Part shown: piece after piece, positions 7,694 through 13,870 of the stretch
Layout of the letters: each line of letters opens with the position of its first letter
Position numbering within the stretch: position 1 is the stretch's first letter
Source: Caldilineaceae bacterium
GTDB lineage: Bacteria > Chloroflexota > Anaerolineae > Caldilineales > Caldilineaceae
Assembly (NCBI GenBank): GCA_026645635.1
Contig: JAPKMV010000031.1
Span: 1-13,870, forward strand
DNA: 13,870 nucleotides
Direction of reading: 5' to 3'
The notes under the pieces: generated by a model
Seen by the model: only the letters and a program-made list of their open reading frames with translations
Databases searched by the model: none
Told to the model about the DNA's origin: nothing
Position numbers and translations under genes: made by a program

Positions 7694-8065
7694 ATGCCAA
7701 ATGCACTCTACGCACTGGATCGCCAGGGAAGACTTGTCCACACCGAAGAACGCCGCTGCCATGCCGACGATGGTCTCGCCACTATCTGCGAAACAGCGGT
7801 CGGCGACAGCCAGCGCCAGTTTACGGTCTGTGAATTGACGCTGCCGCCCCACCGCCGCACCGCGCTGCCGCGCAAGCAAGAAGCCCAGGCCGCCACGATC
7901 TACATCCTGGAGGGGACGCTGGCGGTGCGTCTGGGCGAGCAGACCTTTACGGTGCATCCGGGCAACATGGTGTTGGTCAACCCCGAGATCCCGTGTCTGG
8001 TCTGGAACCCGACCTCGGCCACTGTCCGCTGTCTGGTGATGGTTTGGGCGCCGCCGGTTGAATAG
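7694..8065 (+). CDS. Small cupin-fold protein lacking canonical metal ligands
   Basis: 123 residues. The beta-barrel core is visible at ATIYILEGTLAVRLGEQTF (67-85) and VHPGNMVLVNPEIPCLVWN (87-105), matching cupin motifs 1 and 2. The G-x5-HxH-x3-E signature is replaced by PRKQEAQAATIY, and the His of motif 2 falls on Cys101/Leu102, so the usual three-His-one-Glu metal site is absent. That argues for ligand sensing or binding, or a metal-free enzyme, rather than a dioxygenase; this is inference. AAGGA at 7682-7686 is 7 bp before the ATG. It is divergent from the STAND regulator and 159 bp upstream of an MFS gene on the same strand. Confidence 0.8.
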   Translation: MPNALYALDRQGRLVHTEERRCHADDGLATICETAVGDSQRQFTVCELTLPPHRRTALPRKQEAQAATIYILEGTLAVRLGEQTFTVHPGNMVLVNPEIPCLVWNPTSATVRCLVMVWAPPVE

Positions 8066-8066
8066 T

Positions 8067-8101
8067 GGGGGAGGGCTTGACGGGGTGAGAGGGTGAGGGG
8101 G
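8067..8101 (+). repeat. G-tract cluster with GGGGTGA-like tandem units after the cupin stop
   Basis: Five G-runs (8067-8071, 8073-8075, 8082-8085, 8091-8093, 8097-8101) follow directly on the cupin stop codon; the last three are separated by TGA or TGAGA, giving a degenerate GGGGTGA repeat. The spacing is compatible with a G-quadruplex in the transcript or on the + strand. The rest of the 159-bp gap before the MFS gene shows no further structure I can support. Confidence 0.5.
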
Positions 8102-8224
8102 TGACAGTAATGCAACTGATGCCCGCTCGGTAAATGTCTGGGTGTCTTTGTGATCTGGGTCTGTAAACGATTTCTCGCTCCGGTGCATTTTGATCCCGCT
8201 TGTGTGTGGCGCGACAATTTCAGG

Positions 8225-9577
8225 ATGAGTAACAACGACACGTTGCCGCGCGGTATCCATAACGCTTATCTCTTTCAGGCGTTCAATGCGGTTTCCTGGC
8301 AGATCTGCCTCGGCAGCCCGCTGATCCTTTTCGCCCGTGAATTGGGCGCGCCCGCCGTGGTGCTCGGCCTGCTCGCCGGGCTGGCGCCGCTTACTTCCTC
8401 GCTGCAGCTTCTGGTGGCGCCCCACGCCGAGCGCATCGGCTACCGCAAGCTGCTGCTGAGCGGCTGGACTGCGCGCGTCACGACACTGATTTTTCTCACC
8501 TTGCTGCCGCTGACCGCGGCTCTGTTGCCGCCGGCGACGGTGATCGCGCTGCTGGTGGCGATCATGGTGGCGTTCACGTCCTTGCGCGGGATCGCCACCG
8601 TGGCGTGGATGCCGTGGATCACGGCCATCGTGCCGCGGTCGCTGCGCGGCGCCTACCTCAGCCGCGACCGCACCTACATCAGCATCGCCAGTGTGGGCGC
8701 GCTGGCGCTCTCCGGCCTGTTTCTCGTCGACCACGACAACGTGCGCGCGTACACCGTGGTCTTTGGCTTGAGTTTTCTGGGCGGCGCGGTGAGCCTCTAC
8801 TTCCTGAACCGCATCCCGGAGCCGCCGGCCGACACCCCGGCGATCCAGCCGCACGCGCGCACGCCGTGGCGCAAACTCTGGCTCGATGGCCCCTTTGTGC
8901 GCCTGCTCGTCTTCAGCGCCATCGTTCAGTTGTGCGTGCTCTCCACGACCACCTTCGTCACCGTCTTTGTGCGCGTCGAGGTTGGCCTGCCCGACGGTGT
9001 GATCCTCTGGCTGACCGCGGGCGCATCGCTGGTGGGCATCCTGGCGCTGCACCTGCTCCGCCGTCGCGCCGATGTCTTCGGCAGCCGGCCTTTTCTGGGC
9101 GTGGTCGTGCTCTGGTGGCTTTTCTACTATCTGGCCTGGTTTCTGTTGGCCGCTCATCTGGTGGAAGGCGCGTGGCTCATCGCGCCGGCGCTGCTCCTGG
9201 CCGCCGGCTTCTTTGCCGCGACCTACGAGCTGGCGCTGACCCGTCTGCTCATGAACACCGTGGGTGATCGGCCGGACACGACGCAGTACTTTGCCCTGCA
9301 GTCGGTGAGCGTCAGCCTGGTGGCGGGCATTGCGCCGATTCTCTGGGGCGGGTTGCTGGACGAGCTGCAACATGTGCAGTGGCAGTTTGGCCGGCTTGAA
9401 ATGGATGGCTTTGCCGTCTTTTTTGCTTTGCAGTGGCTGCTGCTGGGGCTGGTGCTCATCGCCTTGGAGCAGGTGAAAGAGACAAGCGCCACGCCCACCG
9501 CGGTGCTGCTGCGCCGCGCCTGGGGCAGCGCAACGCATCCGCGGCTCTCCTGGCGCGTGGGGCATGACCGGCGCTGA
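8225..9577 (+). CDS. MFS-type transporter
   Basis: 450 residues with about 11-12 hydrophobic segments in two halves, e.g. PAVVLGLLAGLAPLTSS (43-59), VTTLIFLTLLPLTAALL (85-101), ATVIALLVAIMVAF (104-117), VVFGLSFLGGAVSLYF (178-193), LLVFSAIVQLCVL (227-239), VVVLWWLFYYLAWFLLA (293-309), APALLLAAGFFAATY (320-334) and ALQWLLLGLVLIAL (401-414). The cytoplasmic loop between halves (about 197-222, EPPADTPAIQPHARTPWRKL) and the basic motif HAERIGYRKLL (67-77) in loop 2-3 fit the major facilitator plan. The substrate cannot be read from sequence; sugar uptake or solute efflux are both open. The ATG at 8225 starts a normal MFS N-terminus, but its SD is weak (CAGG abuts it); the frame is open to an ATG at 8150 whose extra 25 residues look unstructured. 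Confidence 0.85.
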   Translation: MSNNDTLPRGIHNAYLFQAFNAVSWQICLGSPLILFARELGAPAVVLGLLAGLAPLTSSLQLLVAPHAERIGYRKLLLSGWTARVTTLIFLTLLPLTAALLPPATVIALLVAIMVAFTSLRGIATVAWMPWITAIVPRSLRGAYLSRDRTYISIASVGALALSGLFLVDHDNVRAYTVVFGLSFLGGAVSLYFLNRIPEPPADTPAIQPHARTPWRKLWLDGPFVRLLVFSAIVQLCVLSTTTFVTVFVRVEVGLPDGVILWLTAGASLVGILALHLLRRRADVFGSRPFLGVVVLWWLFYYLAWFLLAAHLVEGAWLIAPALLLAAGFFAATYELALTRLLMNTVGDRPDTTQYFALQSVSVSLVAGIAPILWGGLLDELQHVQWQFGRLEMDGFAVFFALQWLLLGLVLIALEQVKETSATPTAVLLRRAWGSATHPRLSWRVGHDRR

Positions 9578-9589
9578 AGCCACCCCTGT

Positions 9590-9638
9590 ACACAGAGGAC
9601 GCCGAGGGTTCACAGAGAGCATAGAGAGCACAGAAGAA
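9590..9638. repeat. Single-armed copy of the acagag-type dispersed repeat
   Basis: A purine-rich run of cacagag/agag units starts 12 bp after the MFS stop. It resembles the complement of the right arm of the 3147-3231 element (acacagag…cgcggag…gcagag), but no opposite arm follows, so it looks like a half or decayed copy. Confidence 0.45.
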
Positions 9639-9695
9639 TAGGACTGTAGCAGTTTCTGTAGCGAAAAGGTGCTGTTGCTCGCCCCGTTTCTCGAT

Positions 9696-9758
9696 CATCA
9701 TAGGAGACACAGCGCAGCCCGTGCGGCATACAACACGCCGGGGCGCTGTGCGATGATG
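9696..9758 (+). other. Possible leader hairpin before the secreted glycoside hydrolase
   Basis: cacagcgc (9708-9715) pairs with gcgctgtg (9743-9750), and catcat (9696-9701) with atgatg (9753-9758) across an internal loop. It lies 32 bp before the GH start, upstream of its strong ribosome site GGGAGG (9777-9782). It could affect mRNA stability or mark an operator; at this GC content, chance is a real alternative. Confidence 0.3.
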
Positions 9759-9789
9759 GCGGAACGAACGGGGAGAGGGAGGCACGGCA

Positions 9790-12700
9790 ATGTACAACAC
9801 GCGCAGGTTCCACTGGTTGGCGGCACTGGTGATGCTGCCGCTGTTGCTGGCTGCGGCGGGCTACTACGGGGCGACACAACTGCGCGCCGCAGCCACCGCA
9901 GCCGATCTGATCGTCTACGAAGAGGCGTTGACGCCGGGGTGGCAGAACTGGTCGTGGCGGACCGCTGTCGACTTCGCCAACACCGCGCCGACCCACAGCG
10001 GTGCGACCTCTATCGCCGTACAATATGAGGGCGGCGCGTCGGGACTTTCGCTGCGCGCACCCGGCCCCATCGACGCCACCCGCTATGTCACCGTCAGTTT
10101 CTGGGTGCATGGCGGCGATGAAGGCGTCCGGCAACTGGCCCTGTTTGTCCACCAGACCGACGGCGGCGGCGAGAGCGTGCAGGCGCCATTCGACGCCCCT
10201 GCCGGCCAATGGACCCACGTCCAGATCGCCATGCGCGAGTTGGGCAGCCCAGCCACCATTGCGCGCCTCAACATCATGGATCGCAGCGGCGCGGCGCAGC
10301 CGGTCTTCTATCTGGACGACCTACGCCTGCTTGACCGCGAGCAGGCCGCGCCGGTGGGCGCCGGCGTGATCCGTGTGCAGGCGGATGGCGCGGCGATCCC
10401 CTTTGACCCGCGGCTGCTGGGCGTCAATCTGCCCACCTGGGTCAACCGCAATGAGTTCCGCGACCCCACCTTTCGCGCTCGCGCTGCTGCGTCTGGCGTC
10501 ACCGTGCTGCGGATGCCCGGCGGCAGTTGGAGCAATGAGTATGGGTGGCTGAGCTGCGAGCTTGACCAGAATCAGGCTGGCGCGCTGCCCTGCGGTTCGG
10601 GCTGGTCTGGCTGGTCTGCCCGGCCCACCGACTTCATCAACTTTATGCGCGCCACCGGTGCACAGGGCATGTGGGTCGTGAGCCAGAACGGCACGCCCCA
10701 GGAAGCCGCGGCTTTGGTGGCCTTTTTCAACGCCCAGGTAGACGACGCCACGGTGATCGGCGTGGACAGCAATGGATTCGACTGGCAGACGGCCGGCCAC
10801 TGGGCGCAGTTGCGCGCTTTCCACGGCAACCCCGATCCGGTGGGCATCGAACTGTGGGCCGTGGGCAACGAGACCTATGGCGGCAAGCCTGCGACTGGCG
10901 GCGCCGAATGCCAGTGGTTCGGCTGGGAGAGTGTCTGGACCTGCGACGGTGCGGAGTATGTCGACGGCGCGCGCGGCTATGCCGGTTTCACCGCCTTCCG
11001 CACGGCGATGCGCGCCGTGGATCCCACGATCCAGGTGGGCGCAGTGGGGGTGACGCCGTCCGACGACTATGCCAATTGGGGCAATGAGGTTGTCGCGGGC
11101 GCGGGACAGGTGATGGACTACTACGACATCCACGAATACGGCTTCTTTGCGCCGCCGGCCACCTACACCCAGGCGCTGGGGCTGCCGCAGAGCGACTGGC
11201 CGGCGATCCTCGGCGACGTGCGCACTGCATTCGCCCGCCACGCCGGTGGCCGCCAGATTCCGATTGCCGTCACCGAACACAATCTCTTCGCCAGCCATGA
11301 CCAGGATACGCAGCAGTTGATGACGCGGCAGGTGAACGCGCTCTACGTGGCCGACACCATCGGCCAGATGGCGCAGCATGGCGTCGCCATCGCCAACCAC
11401 TGGGCGCTGGCCAATGCGCGCCACGACAACGGCACCGACTACGGGCTGCTGCACCGCGACAACGGCTACTTCCGCGCGCCGCAGTATTACGCCTTCGTCC
11501 TCTGGTCGCGCTTCGGCGGCGAGCTGCTGCCGGTCAACAGCGGCTTCAACCCGGCAACGCAGTTGAGCGTCTACGCTGGGCGCATCGACGCCAATACTAT
11601 GTCGGTGCTTGCTATCAACAAGACGGACGCACCGCTCACTGCCACCCTCTTTCTGGACACGGCGGCCGGGCCGATGTTGGTCAGCGGCGGCAGCGTCGAT
11701 GCGCTTACAGCGGCGGCATTGAGCGACCAGAGCGCGGCCTTCAACGGCAATCTCAACCCCGCGCACGACCTGAGCGACGCACCGCCGCAGCCGCTGGGCA
11801 GCGCAGGCAGCCCGCTGGTCTACACCTTTGCGCCGAACTCGGTGGTGCTGCTGCGGCTGGCCATCGGCGGCGTCGGCCCCACGTGGACGCCGACCGCGAC
11901 GCCCACCGACGGCCCGTCGCCCACACCCACCCCCACGGCTACGGCCAGCGCCACGCCGCTGCCGACCCACACCCCACAGGGCGGGCGGCCTTGCGCGGTC
12001 GCCTATGTGGTCACTGGCGATTGGGGCAGCGGCTTCACCGCCAGCGTCACCGTGCACAATGAGACCGGCGCGGCGCTCAACGGCTGGACGCTGGCCTGGA
12101 CCTTCGCCGACAATCAGCAGATCACCAGTCTGTGGAACGGCGTGCTGGCGCAGAACGGGAAAGCGGTGACGGTGAGCGACGCAGGGTGGAACGCCAATCT
12201 GCCCCACAACGGCGCGGTGAGTTTCGGCTTCAACGCGGCCTATGTGGGCAACAACACCGCGCCCACGCTTTTCACGCTCAACGGCATCGCCTGCACCTGG
12301 GGCGGCGCAACCACGCCCACGGTCACGCCGACGCCTACGGCCACCACGGTTCCGCCGACGGCGACGGCAAGCGCCACCGCCACGCCCACACCGTCGCCCA
12401 CGGTCACGCCGCCGACCCACACGCCGACCCATACGCCAACGGCCACGGCGACGGCAACCGCGCTGCCCTCCGCGACGCCCACCGCTACGGTGACGCCCAC
12501 CGCCACGGCGACTGTCACGGTGACGCCGCCGGCCAGCGCTGCATGTGATGTGCGCTTTGCCTATGTCAACGACTGGGGAACGGGCTTTGTGGCGGATGTG
12601 GTGCTGACCAACCGCAGCGGAGCGGCGCTCAGCGGTTGGCAGGTGGCGTGGACATTCCCCGGCAATCAGCGCATCGGCAATATCTGGAATGCGGCGCACA

Positions 12701-12915
12701 CGCAGACGGGGCAGGCCGTGACCGTGCGCAACGCCAGTTGGAACGGTGTCGTCGCCCACGGCGCGGCGGTCACTTTCGGCTTCACCGGCAGCTACAGCGG
12801 CGTCAACGGCGCGCCCACCGCGTTCACACTCAACGGTGCGCCGTGCAGCATTGTCGCGTCACTGACGCCGCAGGCGCAGGGGCATGGCGTTTTTCTGCCG
12901 CTGGTGACGCGCTGA
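9790..12915 (+). CDS. Secreted clan GH-A glycoside hydrolase (alpha-L-arabinofuranosidase-like) with two CBM2 modules
   Basis: 1041 residues, exported, likely acting on plant cell-wall polysaccharide. Sec-type signal peptide: RR at 5-6, hydrophobic 9-24, cleavage near 35-38. A beta-sandwich-like region (about 39-182, ending [10 protein letters not shown]) looks like an extra carbohydrate-binding or accessory module. The catalytic barrel runs about 192-580, with [14 protein letters not shown] (240-253), acid/base E361 in [12 protein letters not shown] and nucleophile E496 in IAVTEHNLF; a beta domain follows to SVVLLRLA (684-691), as in GH51-type enzymes. T/P linkers are at 697-731 and 839-917. 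CBM2 modules: 734-836 (Cys735/Cys835) and 918-1019 (Cys919/Cys1019), each with DWG, GW…W and NxxW aromatics. Tail: [11 protein letters not shown]. The start is fixed by GGGAGG at 9777-9782, 7 bp upstream. The clan is fairly sure; arabinofuranosidase rather than GH39- or GH44-like activity is only a best guess. Confidence 0.88.
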   Translation: MYNTRRFHWLAALVMLPLLLAAAGYYGATQLRAAATAADLIVYEEALTPGWQNWSWRTAVDFANTAPTHSGATSIAVQYEGGASGLSLRAPGPIDATRYVTVSFWVHGGDEGVRQLALFVHQTDGGGESVQAPFDAPAGQWTHVQIAMRELGSPATIARLNIMDRSGAAQPVFYLDDLRLLDREQAAPVGAGVIRVQADGAAIPFDPRLLGVNLPTWVNRNEFRDPTFRARAAASGVTVLRMPGGSWSNEYGWLSCELDQNQAGALPCGSGWSGWSARPTDFINFMRATGAQGMWVVSQNGTPQEAAALVAFFNAQVDDATVIGVDSNGFDWQTAGHWAQLRAFHGNPDPVGIELWAVGNETYGGKPATGGAECQWFGWESVWTCDGAEYVDGARGYAGFTAFRTAMRAVDPTIQVGAVGVTPSDDYANWGNEVVAGAGQVMDYYDIHEYGFFAPPATYTQALGLPQSDWPAILGDVRTAFARHAGGRQIPIAVTEHNLFASHDQDTQQLMTRQVNALYVADTIGQMAQHGVAIANHWALANARHDNGTDYGLLHRDNGYFRAPQYYAFVLWSRFGGELLPVNSGFNPATQLSVYAGRIDANTMSVLAINKTDAPLTATLFLDTAAGPMLVSGGSVDALTAAALSDQSAAFNGNLNPAHDLSDAPPQPLGSAGSPLVYTFAPNSVVLLRLAIGGVGPTWTPTATPTDGPSPTPTPTATASATPLPTHTPQGGRPCAVAYVVTGDWGSGFTASVTVHNETGAALNGWTLAWTFADNQQITSLWNGVLAQNGKAVTVSDAGWNANLPHNGAVSFGFNAAYVGNNTAPTLFTLNGIACTWGGATTPTVTPTPTATTVPPTATASATATPTPSPTVTPPTHTPTHTPTATATATALPSATPTATVTPTATATVTVTPPASAACDVRFAYVNDWGTGFVADVVLTNRSGAALSGWQVAWTFPGNQRIGNIWNAAHTQTGQAVTVRNASWNGVVAHGAAVTFGFTGSYSGVNGAPTAFTLNGAPCSIVASLTPQAQGHGVFLPLVTR
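11878..11982 (+). repeat. Thr/Pro linker 1 coding repeat
   Basis: Low-complexity codons (acg/acc/ccc/gcg) encode a TPTAT/PTPTP linker of about 35 residues joining the catalytic part to the first CBM2. Such spacers are extended, probably flexible and possibly glycosylated. Confidence 0.8.
12304..12540 (+). repeat. Thr/Pro/Ala linker 2 coding repeat
   Basis: A longer low-complexity spacer of about 79 residues (TPT, TATAT and HTPT units) between the two CBM2 modules. The near-hexameric DNA repeats make this region prone to slippage length changes. The frame is intact through it. Confidence 0.82.
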
Positions 12916-12946
12916 GAGATCGGACTTTCCTGGAAATTGTCTTGTG

Positions 12947-13007
12947 TCACGCAAAGGCGCAAAGGCGCAAAGGGTTTCTCCCCTGGCGTCTTTGCGTCTT
13001 TGCGTGA
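12947..13007. terminator. gcaaaggcgc inverted repeat between convergent genes, possible bidirectional terminator
   Basis: Arms 12947-12967 and 12987-13007 pair over 21 bp with two non-Watson-Crick positions (both G·T as RNA on the + strand). The outer tcacgcaaag/ctttgcgtga is perfect. The left side shows the direct repeat gcaaaggc in tandem. The element sits 31 bp after the glycosidase stop (+) and 25 bp before the methyltransferase stop (-). On the + side a short T-rich stretch (gatttcttg) follows; no U-run on the - side, so it resembles a dispersed repeat recruited as a transcript end. Confidence 0.6.
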
Positions 13008-13032
13008 GATTTCTTGTCGCGAATGAGGTCTA

Positions 13033-13870
13033 TCATTCATCGCCCAGGCGATAGTGGAGCGTCCACTGCATGTGGCGCAGGAACTGCACGTGGCGCATCC
13101 AGTTCAAGCTGCGCAGTTTGGGTTCCTGGTCGTCGTAGTAGGCCCAGTCGTCGAGGAAATGGATGGCCGGGTCCCAGGTCTCGAAGTGGCGCTCGTTGTC
13201 CACGCCGGACTGGAAGCCGGCGTCGGCGCTGAAGCCCAGGCGGCGCTGCATCTTGCGGTTGACCCAGGTCTTCCACGGCTCGCGCAGCCAGAAATTGTTG
13301 AAGACCTCGCAGACCAACTCGCTGCCGGGGAAGCGGCGGGTCAATTCCAGCACCAGCCCCTTCACATCCTCTGGACGCAGATACATGAACAGCCCCTCGG
13401 CCAGGAAGAGGAAGGAACGCGGCCCCAACTCCGCCAGCGCGTCCATCCAGGTGAAGTCAAGCACGGAGCAGGCGATGAATCGGTAGCGCGGCTGTTCGTC
13501 CACCAGCGTGCGTTTGAGATCGATCATCGGCGGCAGGTCGAGGTCGTAGAAGATCATCTGGCCGTCGTCGACGCGGAAGAAGCGGGTGTCGAGGCCGCAG
13601 CCCAGGTTGACGATCACCGCGTCGGGATGGCGCGCACAGAAGGCGCGCACGTGGCGGTCGAAGCAGCGGGCGCGCTGGGAGACAGTCACCACCACCAGGG
13701 ATTCCTGACGGTTGGCGGCGAGGCGCTGACAGAGGTCACGGTCTGAGGCAGCCAGCAGCGGGCGGATGCGCTCGGCCAGGGCGACGGCCTGCGGATCGTC
13801 GAACACCGGGTGTGCACTTTGCGTCTCGGTGGCGCGGGCGAACAGGGTGATGAAGGCGGTCGCGGAGACG
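13033..13870 (-). CDS. Class I SAM-dependent methyltransferase, LCMT/TcmP-like family, 5' truncated by window edge
   Basis: Predicted methyltransferase of the leucine-carboxyl-methyltransferase-like group (PF04072 type), whose bacterial members methylate carboxyl or hydroxyl groups of small molecules. A GTG at 13806 is a possible start, but the frame continues to the window edge, and the extra residues (SATAFITLFARATETQSAHP) match the N-terminal helix typical of this family, so the true start lies outside. Numbered from the GTG: SAM motif I VNLGCGLDTRF (66-76), acidic strand IFYDLDLPPMIDLKR (85-99), IACSVLDFTW (111-120) and LFLAEGLFMYL (133-143) are all in the expected order. The C-terminus (YRLGDE) is complete. 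It is convergent with the secreted glycosidase, so functionally unlinked as far as can be seen. Substrate unknown. Confidence 0.87.
   Translation of the reverse strand, partial: VSATAFITLFARATETQSAHPVFDDPQAVALAERIRPLLAASDRDLCQRLAANRQESLVVVTVSQRARCFDRHVRAFCARHPDAVIVNLGCGLDTRFFRVDDGQMIFYDLDLPPMIDLKRTLVDEQPRYRFIACSVLDFTWMDALAELGPRSFLFLAEGLFMYLRPEDVKGLVLELTRRFPGSELVCEVFNNFWLREPWKTWVNRKMQRRLGFSADAGFQSGVDNERHFETWDPAIHFLDDWAYYDDQEPKLRSLNWMRHVQFLRHMQWTLHYRLGDE

Noticed and set aside
8150..8224. 25-residue N-terminal extension of the MFS transporter
   Set aside because: It has no SD, is not hydrophobic in an MFS-like way, and MSNNDTLPRG is a natural start, though the SD there is also weak.
7493..9631. 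A 712-codon minus-strand frame across the cupin and MFS genes
   Set aside because: It crosses two genes and three intergenic stretches including repeats, and shows no recognisable motif.
12304..12540. Repeat tract as a CRISPR array or minisatellite
   Set aside because: The frame is intact and encodes a typical T/P linker between two CBM2 modules; there are no spacers or constant repeats.
10321..12759. An 812-codon minus-strand frame across the secreted glycosidase
   Set aside because: Antisense to an enzyme with clear catalytic and CBM2 motifs; its Arg/Gly-rich translation of the linkers is not protein-like.
12895..12915. LPLVTR as a sortase LPXTG signal
   Set aside because: The Thr-Gly pair, transmembrane segment and downstream length are all missing.

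Overview
The window is about 65-70% GC with GC-rich third codon positions. Three things suggest a filamentous Chloroflexi-type bacterium such as the Caldilinea/Herpetosiphon side of the phylum, although nothing here is a phylogenetic marker. They are a large secreted enzyme with Thr/Pro-rich linkers of the TPTPTATAT type, a large HTH-STAND-TPR regulator, and short inverted-repeat elements of the 'gcaaaggcgc' and 'cgcggat' types between genes.

Layout. (1) The left edge holds a GH31 alpha-glycosidase (+) that begins outside the window. It is followed by a YdjC/ChbG-type carbohydrate deacetylase (+), and a 92-bp inverted repeat at the junction supplies the GH31 stop codon. (2) Three genes run leftward from about 7.5 kb to 3.26 kb: an HTH-XRE/NB-ARC/TPR regulator, an APH-fold kinase starting 9 bp after it, and, 81 bp further on, a small protein made mainly of eight exact 16-residue repeats (a predicted solenoid). 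This is the least ordinary part of the window. (3) A cupin-fold protein lacking the usual metal ligands diverges from the regulator and is followed by an MFS transporter. (4) A 1041-residue secreted glycoside hydrolase (clan GH-A, arabinofuranosidase-like) carries an N-terminal beta-sandwich-like region, two CBM2 modules on T/P linkers and a short C-terminal FLPLVTR tail. (5) A converging LCMT-type SAM methyltransferase runs off the right edge.

Physiology. GH31, ChbG, the CBM2 enzyme and probably the MFS carrier fit a polysaccharide-using heterotroph: outside depolymerisation of plant cell wall, then uptake and trimming or deacetylation of oligosaccharides. The regulator-kinase-solenoid group does not clearly belong to that pathway and is the best candidate for something undescribed. 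Two of the three inverted-repeat elements lie exactly between convergent genes, where they could act as bidirectional transcript ends. I saw no rRNA, tRNA, CRISPR array, transposase or phage gene, and no gene-free stretch exceeds about 215 bp.
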